Shown here: positions 9,688-18,250 of the stretch, piece after piece
Position numbering within the stretch: position 1 is the first letter of the stretch
How the letters are laid out: each line of letters begins with the position of its first letter
Origin: Aliiroseovarius sp. M344
GTDB lineage: Bacteria; Pseudomonadota; Alphaproteobacteria; Rhodobacterales; Rhodobacteraceae
Reading direction: 5' to 3'
DNA: 64,000 nucleotides
Assembly (NCBI RefSeq): GCF_025140835.1
Contig: NZ_CP081153.1
Span: 2,232,001-2,296,000, forward strand
Program-made: the position numbers and the translations under genes
Notes under the pieces: model-generated
What the model was told of the DNA's origin: nothing
The model's database searches: none
The model's input: only the letters and a program-made list of their open reading frames with translations

Positions 9688-10050
9688 ATGACCGACGCAA
9701 AATCGCAAATCCAAGAGACCGTGAAAGCCAACGACGTTGTGCTTTACATGAAAGGCACAAAAGAAATGCCGCAATGCGGGTTTTCCTCGCGCGTGGCCGG
9801 AGTTCTGAACTTCATGGGCGTCGATTTCGCCGATGTGAATGTTCTGGCCGATGAGGGCATTCGCCAAGGCATCAAGGATTATTCGGACTGGCCCACGATC
9901 CCGCAGCTTTACGTGAAGGGCGAATTCGTGGGTGGCTGTGACATCATTACCGAAATGACTCTATCGGGCGAACTGGACACGCTGTTTGATGAAAATGGCG
10001 TCGCCTATAATAAAGAAGCCGCCGACAAGATCCGCGAAGCAAACGGCTAA
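9688..10050 (+). CDS. grxD: Monothiol glutaredoxin, Grx4 family
   Basis: A 120-residue CGFS glutaredoxin. The active-site Cys is C30 in MPQCGFSSR, and the glutathione-binding stretch WPTIPQLYVKGEFVGGCDI follows. The family carries 2Fe-2S clusters with glutathione and delivers or senses them, often with BolA, which is encoded just upstream. AAGGA precedes the ATG. It ends 6 bp before the stop of a convergent minus-strand gene, so transcription from the two sides meets here. Confidence 0.95.
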   Translation: MTDAKSQIQETVKANDVVLYMKGTKEMPQCGFSSRVAGVLNFMGVDFADVNVLADEGIRQGIKDYSDWPTIPQLYVKGEFVGGCDIITEMTLSGELDTLFDENGVAYNKEAADKIREANG

Positions 10051-10056
10051 GCCCGA

Positions 10057-10416
10057 TCACATCGCATGACATTGCGACAGAAGCGTTTCTTCTGAACCAT
10101 TCGGGACATCATCCCAGGCCAGAAACGCTTCGTCGCCTTTGGTCCACCAGACATACCCGGCGCCGTCGGGCGTTTGCGCGTATTTGGCACCCGAGGCCGA
10201 AATGACGTGGGCCAAACCGAGCTGCTGACCTTCGACGAAGATCACAGCAAATGACTGATCCGCCGCATTCAGATAAGTGGCCGAAACTACTGCGCCCCGA
10301 TCGCATTGATACTGCACCGTCTGGATGGATGGTGCAGCGAAAAGGCTCGCTGCGGTCAAAGGCAGAATCAGCATGCCAAGTGCGAAACGCCCAGACCTGG
10401 CCGCCAAACTCGCCAC
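10057..10416 (-). CDS. MliC-like secreted protein (lysozyme-inhibitor fold)
   Basis: The C-terminal 85 residues match the MliC/PliC pattern: YQCDRGAVVSATY, then a Gly-rich turn, YVWWTKGDEAFL and a terminal Cys. The family inhibits c-type lysozymes or acts at the envelope. A hydrophobic signal segment (ALGMLILPLTAASLFAA) precedes it. The frame is open up to 10470, inside zapA. I place the start at GTG 10416, immediately after the zapA stop, but it could be upstream. It is the last gene of a coiled-coil/zapA/MliC series. No lipobox is evident, unlike classic MliC lipoproteins. Confidence 0.65.
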   Translation of the reverse strand: MASLAARSGRFALGMLILPLTAASLFAAPSIQTVQYQCDRGAVVSATYLNAADQSFAVIFVEGQQLGLAHVISASGAKYAQTPDGAGYVWWTKGDEAFLAWDDVPNGSEETLLSQCHAM

Positions 10417-10417
10417 T

Positions 10418-10801
10418 TTACGAAGCACGCCCTTCGACTTCTGCAGCCATGGCTTCTGCGCGGGCAGCAATCTCGGCCAATGTGTCCGTCACTGCATCCG
10501 GGATGACCGGAACTTCGACCTTTTGCGGCGCGGCGTTTTGCAGGGCGTAAATCTGCGCTTCCATATCCGCGATTTTCTTGTCGGCCAGCTTCACTTTGTC
10601 TTCCAGACCGGCCGTTTTGTCCGCCAGCATCAGACCCGCCATCAACAGCATCCGGCTTTCTGTCAGGTTGCTCATCTGGCCAACCAGAACCGCCGCTTCA
10701 TTGTCCAACATTTTCGCGGCTGAGATCAGGAAATGTTCTTCACCTTCCTGGCAGGCAACGTCGAAATTACGGCTTCCAATGGTGATGTTGATATCAGGCA
10801 T
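10418..10801 (-). CDS. zapA: Cell division protein ZapA
   Basis: A 127-residue protein starting MPDINITIGSRNFDVACQEGEE, the ZapA N-terminal domain that binds FtsZ and promotes Z-ring bundling. A long helical, coiled-coil-prone C-terminal half follows. ATG 10801 is chosen over an upstream in-frame start because AAAAGGAGGG lies 6 nt before it. It overlaps the end of the upstream coiled-coil gene by 8 bp, so translation is coupled. It is longer than the roughly 105-residue enteric ZapA because of an Ala/Glu-rich tail. Confidence 0.9.
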   Translation of the reverse strand: MPDINITIGSRNFDVACQEGEEHFLISAAKMLDNEAAVLVGQMSNLTESRMLLMAGLMLADKTAGLEDKVKLADKKIADMEAQIYALQNAAPQKVEVPVIPDAVTDTLAEIAARAEAMAAEVEGRAS

Positions 10802-11315
10802 CGGTGCCCTCCTTTTCGGTCCCACCTGCCGTGGGGGCGTTGGGGTCGTTTTCTGCGATCAATTTGCCCAACTCGCCAAGAACAGCTTCCAGTTCGGCGC
10901 GGTCCGCCGCCTGTGCGACCCGCAAGCCTTCAAGCTCTGTCGCCATCGCGGCATTGACCAGATCAGCGTCAGCCACACCGGACCCAACCGCCTCGCGCAA
11001 GGCATCGTTATTGGCCCGTAGCTCGGCATTCACTTGCCGCAGCTGTGCCATCACCGCCTCGTCTGCCGCCAGTTGTGCGGTCAGCCGGTCCAGCTCATTG
11101 CGCAACCTATCGACCTCTTCTGCGCGGCTTTGCTGCACAGCTTTCACGCGTTCCGCCAATTGGCTGTTCGTTGTGCGTTCGTCTTCAAGCTCGGCCGTTA
11201 GCCGGGCCACGTCTTCATCCGCACCCGTTGCCTGAGGGGACAGCACGGCGATGCCTTTGCTGATCCGCTCAAGCGCGGTGGTGATGCGGGTCTCCAATTC
11301 GGAAATATCGTTCAT
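10794..11315 (-). CDS. Coiled-coil protein upstream of zapA
   Basis: A 173-residue, almost wholly helical protein rich in Glu, Leu, Ala and Arg, with heptad-like repetition from about residue 30 to 160. It has no signal peptide or membrane helix. ATG 11315 (MNDISELETRI) is preferred. The frame stays open to 11387, but that extension lacks a ribosome site. It is translationally coupled to zapA, which argues for a role in division or as a ZapA/FtsZ partner, similar in idea to ZapB. No domain name is certain. Confidence 0.75.
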   Translation of the reverse strand: MNDISELETRITTALERISKGIAVLSPQATGADEDVARLTAELEDERTTNSQLAERVKAVQQSRAEEVDRLRNELDRLTAQLAADEAVMAQLRQVNAELRANNDALREAVGSGVADADLVNAAMATELEGLRVAQAADRAELEAVLGELGKLIAENDPNAPTAGGTEKEGTDA

Positions 11316-11554
11316 ATTCTGCCCTGAACCAGTTTGTTCATCCGATCTTGTCACATGCCCTTCATCCTGACAACGCAAGAGATGCACGCGAATCGGCCTG
11401 TTGTGTCCATACGCCGATCTTAACCGACTGCTGCCCGGATTTCGCCCCTCGTTCTATTCCAAGGACTTGGCAGGCGACACGCACCTTAGCTTGACCCTTG
11501 GCACATGACTGTTATCAGGGGGCCAACCACAACTTTGTCAAAGGATGTTGACCG

Positions 11555-13579
11555 TTGGACATCGCCACACTGCGCAAAAGCCACCCCGACCACTGGAAAA
11601 AAGCGACCGCGATCCGCGCGCTGACACTGGATGCCGTAGCCGCCGCAAACTCCGGCCACTCTGGCATGCCAATGGGCATGGCCGACGTGGCCACCGTTCT
11701 GTATCAAAACCACCTTAAATTTGATGCATCTGCACCGCGCTGGCCAGACCGCGACCGGTTCATCCTGTCAGCCGGTCACGGTTCAATGCTGATCTATTCG
11801 CTGCTGCACTTAACGGGCTACGAAGATGTGACGCTGGATCAAATCAAAGATTTCCGCCAGTGGGGCTCGATCACCGCAGGCCACCCCGAATATGGTCACG
11901 TCTCAGGCGTGGAAACGACCACCGGGCCTTTGGGTCAAGGCATCGCCAACGCAGTCGGTTTCGCAATGGCCGAAGAAATCCAGCGCGCACGGTTCGGCAA
12001 GAAGATCGTGGACCACTTCACCTATGTGATTGCGGGCGATGGCTGCCTTATGGAAGGCATCAGCCAAGAGGCCATCGGCCTGGCCGGACGTCATCGTTTG
12101 GGTAAGCTGGTTGTCTTCTGGGACAACAACGACATCACCATCGACGGCAAAGTATCGCTGTCTGACCGCACCAATCAGGTCATGCGCTTCAAGGCATCTG
12201 GCTGGCACGTACAGGAGATCGACGGCCACGACCCGGAACAGATTGACGCTGCGATCACCAAAGCCAAGTCGACCAACAAACCGTCAATGATTGCCTGCAA
12301 AACCCATATCGCTTTGGGTCATGCGGCACAGGACACGTCGAAAGGTCACGGCGCGCTGACCGATGCGGAGCAACTGAAAGCCGCGAAAGAGGCTTACGGC
12401 GCACCGCTTGGCGCGTTCGAGGTGGCAGACGATGTGAGATCCGAATGGAAGGCAATCGGTGCCAAAGGGGCCGACGCTCGCGCCGAATGGGACGCGCGCT
12501 TTGCCTCGATCAGTGAACGCAAGCAAGCCGAATTCAACCGCGCCTATGCGCTGGACGTGCCCAAGAAACTGGCGGGCGTTGTCCGCGCGTTGAAACGTCA
12601 GGTCGCTGAAGGCAAACCCGCAGTTGCGACCCGTAAATCGTCAGAAATGGCGTTGGAAGTGATCAACCCGGTGATGCTTGAAACCGTTGGCGGCTCGGCT
12701 GATCTGACCGGGTCGAACAACACCAAGACCGGTGACCTAGGCGTGTTTGACGTGGATAACCGCAAAGGTCGCTATATCTATTGGGGCATCCGCGAACACG
12801 GCATGGCGGCGGCCATGAACGGCATGACCCTGCATGGCGGCATGCGCCCCTACGGTGGTACGTTCTTTTGCTTCACCGACTATGCCCGCCCGGCCATGCG
12901 TCTGGCGTCGCTGATGAAAATACCGACGGTCTTCGTGATGACCCACGATTCAATCGGTGTTGGCGAAGATGGCCCGACCCACCAACCGGTCGAGCATCTG
13001 GCAATCTGCCGCGCGACCCCCAACAGCTTCACGTTCCGCCCTGCCGACACGGTGGAAACAGCCGAGGCGTGGGAACTGGCGTTGTCGTCGAAGGACACAC
13101 CGTCAATCATGGTTCTGACCCGTCAAAACCTGCCCACCGTGCGCACCGAGTATAAGCAGAAGAACCTGACGGCACAGGGGGCGTATGTTCTGGCAGATGC
13201 AGAAGCTGGTAAGCGTCAGGTGATCCTGATCGCCACCGGATCCGAGGTGTCGCTGGCGATGGAAGCCCGCGCCGCGCTGGAAGCCCAAGGCATCGGCACC
13301 CGCGTTGTCTCCATGCCGTGTATGGAGCTGTTCGCGCAACAAGACGAAGCCTACCGCCGCAAAGTTCTGCCTCCGGGCCCTATGCGCGTCGGTATCGAAG
13401 CTGCCGTGCGTGATGGTGGCTGGGATCGCTGGCTGCTGGGCGAGCGTGGCCGCGAAGCCAAGGCCGCTTTTGTCGGGATGGACAGCTTCGGCGCGTCAGC
13501 GCCCGCCGGCACTTTGTTTGAGAAGTTTGGCATCACGGCGGACAACGTTGTTTCCAAAGCCAAGGACCTTTTGGGCTAA
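11555..13579 (+). CDS. tkt: Transketolase
   Basis: TPP- and Mg-dependent transfer of two-carbon units in the pentose phosphate pathway. The 674 residues include the N-terminal [10 protein letters not shown] segment, [15 protein letters not shown], the TPP motif GDGCLMEG ... WDNNDI, and [11 protein letters not shown] with the catalytic Glu in the pyrimidine domain. The start is TTG (MDIATLRK) with AAGGA about 10 nt upstream. No ATG or GTG fits in frame. The gene is divergent from the coiled-coil/zapA genes and is closed by a strong terminator at 13604. Confidence 0.97.
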   Translation: MDIATLRKSHPDHWKKATAIRALTLDAVAAANSGHSGMPMGMADVATVLYQNHLKFDASAPRWPDRDRFILSAGHGSMLIYSLLHLTGYEDVTLDQIKDFRQWGSITAGHPEYGHVSGVETTTGPLGQGIANAVGFAMAEEIQRARFGKKIVDHFTYVIAGDGCLMEGISQEAIGLAGRHRLGKLVVFWDNNDITIDGKVSLSDRTNQVMRFKASGWHVQEIDGHDPEQIDAAITKAKSTNKPSMIACKTHIALGHAAQDTSKGHGALTDAEQLKAAKEAYGAPLGAFEVADDVRSEWKAIGAKGADARAEWDARFASISERKQAEFNRAYALDVPKKLAGVVRALKRQVAEGKPAVATRKSSEMALEVINPVMLETVGGSADLTGSNNTKTGDLGVFDVDNRKGRYIYWGIREHGMAAAMNGMTLHGGMRPYGGTFFCFTDYARPAMRLASLMKIPTVFVMTHDSIGVGEDGPTHQPVEHLAICRATPNSFTFRPADTVETAEAWELALSSKDTPSIMVLTRQNLPTVRTEYKQKNLTAQGAYVLADAEAGKRQVILIATGSEVSLAMEARAALEAQGIGTRVVSMPCMELFAQQDEAYRRKVLPPGPMRVGIEAAVRDGGWDRWLLGERGREAKAAFVGMDSFGASAPAGTLFEKFGITADNVVSKAKDLLG

Positions 13580-13603
13580 GTCAGCAAACAGCCGAAAAAC
13601 GAA

Positions 13604-13635
13604 ACGCCTCGCCAAACCTTTGGCGGGGCGTTTTT
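13604..13635 (+). terminator. Intrinsic terminator of tkt
   Basis: A 13-bp stem, ACGCCTCGCCAAA / TTTGGCGGGGCGT, with a 2-nt loop and then a run of T, 25 bp after the tkt stop. Confidence 0.9.
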
Positions 13636-13698
13636 CATTGCACCGCCGTAGTTTTCTGACAGGTTGGGCGCATTCGCGCGACACAAAGGACCATCTCC

Positions 13699-14559
13699 AT
13701 GACCGAGAACACGCGCGGCGCGCTTTTCATGGTCTTGGCCATGGCAACATTCGCGTTGGAGGACATGGCCCTTAAAGCCGCTGCCCGAGACATTCCCATT
13801 GGGCAGGCCGTCGCGTTGTTCGGGCTTGCTGGCACGGTCGTTTTCGCCACGATGGCACGCGCCCAAGGCACACCGGTTTTGCATCCAGCATTGCTGGGCA
13901 AAGTCATGATCCTTAGGTCGGCTTTCGAAATTGCCGGGCGCTTGTTTTATGCGCTTGCAATCGCGCTGACACCTTTGTCCAGTGCCTCGGCCATCCTGCA
14001 AGCAACGCCGCTTGTGGTCGCATTGGGCGCAGTGTTTGTCTTTGGCGAGCGGGTGGGATGGCGGCGCTGGCTGGCAATCGGAGCTGGGTTTGCTGGCGTG
14101 CTGATGATCTTGCGACCGGGCCTTGACGCCTTCGACCCTCTGTCGGTTTTCGCTGTTCTGGGAATGCTCGGCTTTGCAGGGCGCGATCTGGCCACACGCG
14201 CAAGCCCGGTATCGATGTCGGCAGCGCAGTTGGGCGTGGCTGGCTTCGCCGTTTTGACCGTCGCTGGCACTGTTCTGCTGACTGTATCTGGTGGCGTTAC
14301 TGTCCCGACCCCTGCCAGCCTTGCCTTCGTGGCGCTTGCAACGGTCGTTGGAGTCCTTGCCTATTGGGCCCTGACCCGCGCCATGCGCACCGGCGAGGTG
14401 TCTCTGGTCACCCCGTTCCGCTATTCGCGCCTGCTGTTTGCACTGGCCATTGGCGTCACCGTATTTGGGGAACGCCCGGACAGCTGGACCCTTCTGGGCA
14501 GCGCGGTGATTGTGGTAAGTGGGCTATTCCTGCTATCGCGCACGCGGCCCGCCCACTAG
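13699..14559 (+). CDS. DMT-family (EamA) transporter
   Basis: A 286-residue integral membrane protein with about ten hydrophobic helices in two EamA repeats, typical of the drug/metabolite superfamily that often exports amino acids or other metabolites. The start ATG follows AAAGGA. The first repeat begins GALFMVLAMATFALEDMALK. The last helix ends in a short basic tail. The stop overlaps the stop of the convergent DUF808 gene by a few bases, leaving no room for a terminator. The substrate cannot be predicted. Confidence 0.88.
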   Translation: MTENTRGALFMVLAMATFALEDMALKAAARDIPIGQAVALFGLAGTVVFATMARAQGTPVLHPALLGKVMILRSAFEIAGRLFYALAIALTPLSSASAILQATPLVVALGAVFVFGERVGWRRWLAIGAGFAGVLMILRPGLDAFDPLSVFAVLGMLGFAGRDLATRASPVSMSAAQLGVAGFAVLTVAGTVLLTVSGGVTVPTPASLAFVALATVVGVLAYWALTRAMRTGEVSLVTPFRYSRLLFALAIGVTVFGERPDSWTLLGSAVIVVSGLFLLSRTRPAH

Positions 14560-15518
14560 GCCTTGCCCTTGAACACGGCCTGCCAGATCGGCCCGATCAC
14601 GCGCGTTGCAAACGGGATGATCAGAACGCCCAGTGCCAGCCCGACGATTCCATCCAGCGTCGCCGTCACAGCCCATTCAACAAATCCCTCCATGCTTGGC
14701 ACGGCATGAGCCGCCGCAACGGCGATATCATGTATGATTTCATAGGGTTGATGCGCACCAAGCTCGTGCAATCCGTGGATGATGATCGAGCCGCCAACCC
14801 AGATCATCGCGGCTGTCCCGATAATCATCAGAAGTTTCAGAAGGCCCGGCATCGCGTTTACAATCCCGCGTCCAAATGCGCGCGTGGCAGAAAGTTTTCC
14901 ACGATTGGCCATGAACAGCCCCACGTCATCCATTTTCACGATCAGCGCGACCGAGCCATAGACCGCCACCGTGATCCCCAGCGCAACCACGGCCAGCGTC
15001 GCGGCCTCCATCCAGATGTTACTTTCGGGAATCGCCGCCAGCGCGATGGTCATGATTTCTGCGGACAGGATGAAATCCGTTTTGATCGCACCTGCGACCT
15101 TCTCTTCCTCAAGATGGGCCGGATCACCAATATCGTGTTCCGCATGGTCCCAGGTATGTTCGTGCGGGAACAGGACATGCCAAACTTTTTCGGCTCCTTC
15201 GAAGCACAGATAGGCCCCGCCCAACATCAACAGCGGTGGGATCAGCCATGGGGCAAACGACGACAACAGCAGCCCGATTGGCAAAAGGATCAGAAGTTTG
15301 TTCTTGATCGATCCCCACGCGATGCGTCCGATTATAGGAAGCTCGCGCTTGGCCTCAAACCCCTGCACATATTTCGGCGTGACAGCAGCATCGTCGATCA
15401 CTGCACCCGCCGCCTTCGCACCCGCCTTCGCCGCCTGTGCGGCAACATCGTCAATCGACGCCGCTGCAATCTTTGCTATTCCCGCCACATCATCAAGAAG
15501 TGCAATCAAACCACTCAT
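14556..15518 (-). CDS. DUF808 family inner membrane protein (YedI-like)
   Basis: A 320-residue protein of the DUF808/YedI family, beginning MSGLIALLDDVAGIAKIAAAS, a hallmark start. It has about six to eight hydrophobic segments, and its centre (FEGAEKVWHVLFPHEH) is conserved in the family. The frame is open to 15593, but the upstream extension resembles non-coding DNA. Function is unknown in all members I know of. It is tail-to-tail with the DMT transporter, and its 5' side faces the first gap gene. Confidence 0.85.
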   Translation of the reverse strand: MSGLIALLDDVAGIAKIAAASIDDVAAQAAKAGAKAAGAVIDDAAVTPKYVQGFEAKRELPIIGRIAWGSIKNKLLILLPIGLLLSSFAPWLIPPLLMLGGAYLCFEGAEKVWHVLFPHEHTWDHAEHDIGDPAHLEEEKVAGAIKTDFILSAEIMTIALAAIPESNIWMEAATLAVVALGITVAVYGSVALIVKMDDVGLFMANRGKLSATRAFGRGIVNAMPGLLKLLMIIGTAAMIWVGGSIIIHGLHELGAHQPYEIIHDIAVAAAHAVPSMEGFVEWAVTATLDGIVGLALGVLIIPFATRVIGPIWQAVFKGKA

Positions 15519-15621
15519 AAAACCTGCCCTCATATTAGCCTTGGGCAGAACACTAATGTCTTTCGCGTCTGGGGTGAAGCACTTGCCGCACAAGCAAGGC
15601 GGACGTCGCAGGACGACAAAG

Positions 15622-15635
15622 AGTTTGCGCTAACT
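15622..15635. promoter_or_regulatory. LacI/CceR-like operator 1 upstream of the first gap gene
   Basis: AGTTTGCGCTAACT resembles the LacI-type palindrome TGTTAGCGCTAACA (from memory, the motif described for CceR, a carbon-metabolism regulator of Rhodobacter). It has three mismatches. It lies 133 bp before the gap start. Confidence 0.4.
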
Positions 15636-15651
15636 GCACGATGTCACTGCA

Positions 15652-15665
15652 TGTTTTCGCTAACA
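15652..15665. promoter_or_regulatory. LacI/CceR-like operator 2 upstream of the first gap gene
   Basis: TGTTTTCGCTAACA has perfect outer arms TGTT...AACA and two central mismatches to TGTTAGCGCTAACA. It is spaced 30 bp, about three helical turns, from operator 1 and lies 103 bp before the start codon. Confidence 0.5.
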
Positions 15666-15767
15666 AGTTGGTGTCACAGGCGTTTTCCGGGTTGGGCCAA
15701 AGCACACTGACCGCTATATCACCCCAAAGTCTTGTGGCCACCGGGCCAGAATCTGAGGGGAAGCGCG

Positions 15768-16766
15768 ATGACCGTCACAGTTGGTATCAATGGATTTGGC
15801 CGGATCGGCCGCTGCACGCTGGCGCAGATCGCGGCGTCCGGTCGCAATGACATCAATGTGGTCAAGGTCAACGCGACCGGCCCGCTGGAAACCGCGGCGC
15901 ATCTGCTGAAATACGACAGCATCCATGGCCGCTTCCCGAACGAGATCACATTGGGTGACCGGACCATGGATGTGGGCCGCGGCCCAATGCAGATGATGTC
16001 GACCTATGACATGGGCGAATTGGACTGGACTGGCTGCGACGTGGTTCTGGAATGCACCGGTAATTTCAATGACGGTAAAAAAGCCAAGCGTCACATTGAA
16101 CAAGGTGCCCGCAAGGTCCTGATCTCGGCACCGGCCAAGAATGTGCACAAGACCATTGTGTTGGGTGTGAACGACAAGGAACTGGAAGCTCAGCACACAT
16201 TGGTGTCGAACGGATCCTGCACCACCAACGGGCTGGCCCCGCTCGCTAAAGTGCTGCACGAGGCACTGGGGATCGAGCGCGGCATCATGACGACGATCCA
16301 TTCCTACACCGGCGACCAGCCGACGCTGGACCGCCGCCACAAGGATTTGTATCGCGCCCGCGCCGCCGCGATGGCGATCATTCCGACCTCGACCGGCGCG
16401 GCCAAAGCTCTGGGCGAAGTCATGCCGGAACTGGCAGGCAAGCTGGACGGCACCGCGATGCGCGTGCCAACACCGAATGTATCGGCCATCGACCTGACCT
16501 TTGAAGCCGGTCGCGATACCAGCGTGGAAGAGGTCAACCGGATCGTGCGTGAAGCCGCAGAGGGCGCGATGTCACGCGTCTTGGGTTATGACCCCGAACC
16601 CAAGGTGTCGATCGACTTCAACCACACGGAGCAAAGCTCGATCTTCGCCCCTGACCAAACCAAAGTCGTAGGCGGTCGCACCGTCCGCGTAATGGGCTGG
16701 TATGATAACGAGTGGGGCTTCTCGACCCGCATGGCAGACGTTGCCGTAAAAATGGGCTCGTTTTAA
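15768..16766 (+). CDS. gap: Glyceraldehyde-3-phosphate dehydrogenase, paralogue 1 (predicted NADP-preferring)
   Basis: A 332-residue GAPDH. It has the Rossmann start VGINGFGRIGRCTL, the catalytic Cys in NGSCTTNG and the catalytic His in TIHSYTGDQ. Two features differ from the paralogue at 17146. The NAD-selective Asp after beta-strand 2 is replaced (KVNATGP instead of INDLG), and the usual Leu-Pro at the adenosine pocket is Arg-Arg (DRRHKD). Both changes favour NADP in well-studied GAPDHs. The second active-site Cys (SCTTNC) is Gly here. The ATG at 15768 has GAGGGGAAG upstream. A gluconeogenic or NADPH-linked role is inferred. Confidence 0.93.
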   Translation: MTVTVGINGFGRIGRCTLAQIAASGRNDINVVKVNATGPLETAAHLLKYDSIHGRFPNEITLGDRTMDVGRGPMQMMSTYDMGELDWTGCDVVLECTGNFNDGKKAKRHIEQGARKVLISAPAKNVHKTIVLGVNDKELEAQHTLVSNGSCTTNGLAPLAKVLHEALGIERGIMTTIHSYTGDQPTLDRRHKDLYRARAAAMAIIPTSTGAAKALGEVMPELAGKLDGTAMRVPTPNVSAIDLTFEAGRDTSVEEVNRIVREAAEGAMSRVLGYDPEPKVSIDFNHTEQSSIFAPDQTKVVGGRTVRVMGWYDNEWGFSTRMADVAVKMGSF

Positions 16767-16791
16767 GCCATTGCGCTAAACCGGATTTAGT

Positions 16792-16822
16792 CCCCGTCAC
16801 CTTGTGGCGGGGGTTTCCTTTT
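16792..16822 (+). terminator. Terminator-like hairpin after the first gap gene
   Basis: Stem CCCCGTCAC-CTT-GTGGCGGGG (16792-16812, one G-T pair) followed by TTTCCTTTT. Confidence 0.7.
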
Positions 16823-16881
16823 GCCCTTGCCCCTGCCCCAAAGGCATTGCAACAATACGGCAAAATACGCAGGAGCAGACC

Positions 16882-17025
16882 GTGACAAACCAGATCGCGC
16901 TTGTACTTGGCATTCTGATCCTGGTGTTGGTCGGTGCCGACTTGTTGTTGGCGGACGGCAGCAGCCTTGTGTTTCTATCCAAAAAATTCCTTGAATTCAC
17001 CGAATGGCTGGCCTTCTGGCGATAG
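16882..17025 (+). CDS. Small membrane protein between the gap genes
   Basis: A 47-residue protein starting at GTG (MTNQIALVLGILILVLVGADLL), with AGGAG 7-8 nt upstream. It has one hydrophobic helix followed by a short amphipathic end (FLSKKFLEFTEWLAFWR). A gene of this kind next to gap is something I recall from relatives, but its role is unknown. The longer frame from 16804 runs through the gap terminator and is unlikely. It may be read separately from gap, because a terminator-like hairpin stands between them. Confidence 0.65.
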   Translation: MTNQIALVLGILILVLVGADLLLADGSSLVFLSKKFLEFTEWLAFWR

Positions 17026-17078
17026 TCCGGTACGGCATGTAACGTGATCTTCTCTTGACCTTTCGGCTAAAATGATGA

Positions 17079-17092
17079 TGTTAGCGCTCACA
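17079..17092. promoter_or_regulatory. LacI/CceR-like operator upstream of the second gap gene
   Basis: TGTTAGCGCTCACA matches the palindrome TGTTAGCGCTAACA at all but one position. It is centred about 60 bp before the gap start, near where a promoter would lie. Confidence 0.6.
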
Positions 17093-17145
17093 TACATGGG
17101 TGGATCAAAGAAACGATTGCCCCCTCGCATGCAAGGAAGATGAAA

Positions 17146-18144
17146 ATGACAGTCAAAGTGGCCATCAACGGATTTGGACGTATTGGACGACTGGTGCTGC
17201 GCGCCTTGCATGAAACCGGCCGCAAAGACGTGGAAGTCGTGGCCATCAACGATCTTGGATCGGTCGAGATGAACGCGCACCTGCTTCAGTTCGACAGTGT
17301 GCATGGTCGCTTTCCCAACGAAGTGAAATTCACTGAAACCACAATCGACGCTGGCCGTGGGCCCATAGCTGTCACTGCGATCCGCAACCCGGCTGAACTG
17401 CCCTGGGGCGACGTCGACATTGTCTTGGAATGCACCGGCATTTTCAAAGGCGACAAGGCCCTTGTGCATCTTGAAAACGGCGCAAGCCGCGTTCTAGTCT
17501 CGGCCCCGTCCTCGGGCGCAGACAAGACCATCGTTTATGGTGTAAACCATGACACGCTGACGAAAGATGATGTGCATGTTTCAAACGCGTCGTGCACCAC
17601 CAACTGCCTTGCCCCTGTCGTCAAAGCGCTCAATGACGCTGTCGGCATCAAAAAAGGCTTCATGACCACCATCCACTCTTATACCGGCGATCAGCCGACC
17701 CTTGATACGCTGCACAGCGACTTCTATCGCGCCCGTGCTGCCGCTCTTAGCATGATCCCGACCACGACCGGCGCGGCCCGTGCGGTCGGCCTTGTACTGC
17801 CGGAACTGGCGGGCAAACTGGACGGCGTCGCGATCCGCGTCCCAACTCCAAACGTGTCCTGCGTTGACCTGACTTTCGAAGCCAGCCGCGACACCACGGT
17901 CGAGGAAATCAACGCCGCCGCCATCGCCGCCGCAAATGGCCCCCTGAAAGGTATCCTTGGCATCGTCGATCGCCCTCTTGTTTCGACCGACTTCAACCAT
18001 GACCCACATTCGTCAAACTTCGCCCTGGATCAAACCAAGGTTCTGGATGGAAATATGGTCCGCGTGCTGAGCTGGTATGACAATGAATGGGGCTTCAGCG
18101 TGCGCATGCTGGATACCGCCGTTGCGATGGCAAAGTTTCTGTAA
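17146..18144 (+). CDS. gap: Type I glyceraldehyde-3-phosphate dehydrogenase, paralogue 2 (NAD-type)
   Basis: A 332-residue canonical GAPDH: VAINGFGRIGRLVLRA, then the NAD-selective Asp in VAINDLGS, the catalytic Cys in SNASCTTNCLAP and the His in TIHSYTGDQ. Its adenosine-pocket residues (DTLHSD) lack the Arg pair of paralogue 1, fitting NAD and glycolytic use. The second in-frame ATG (17146) is preferred over 17140, as AAGGA is then at a better distance. A near-perfect LacI-type operator lies just upstream, and a strong terminator follows. Confidence 0.95.
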   Translation: MTVKVAINGFGRIGRLVLRALHETGRKDVEVVAINDLGSVEMNAHLLQFDSVHGRFPNEVKFTETTIDAGRGPIAVTAIRNPAELPWGDVDIVLECTGIFKGDKALVHLENGASRVLVSAPSSGADKTIVYGVNHDTLTKDDVHVSNASCTTNCLAPVVKALNDAVGIKKGFMTTIHSYTGDQPTLDTLHSDFYRARAAALSMIPTTTGAARAVGLVLPELAGKLDGVAIRVPTPNVSCVDLTFEASRDTTVEEINAAAIAAANGPLKGILGIVDRPLVSTDFNHDPHSSNFALDQTKVLDGNMVRVLSWYDNEWGFSVRMLDTAVAMAKFL

Positions 18145-18160
18145 TCTCGTGCAAACCTAG

Positions 18161-18195
18161 AAAAAGGCCGGGGATGCATACCCCGGCCTTTTTTT
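18161..18195. terminator. Bidirectional terminator between gap and the decarboxylase gene
   Basis: AAGGCCGGGG / CCCCGGCCTT stem with flanking A5 and T7 runs, so it can end transcripts arriving from either side (gap on plus, the decarboxylase on minus). Confidence 0.92.
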
Positions 18196-18250
18196 GTTTG
18201 TCGACGTAGGCGCACTCTTTGATGGAAGACCCGGATGGCTGGTTTCGGAG

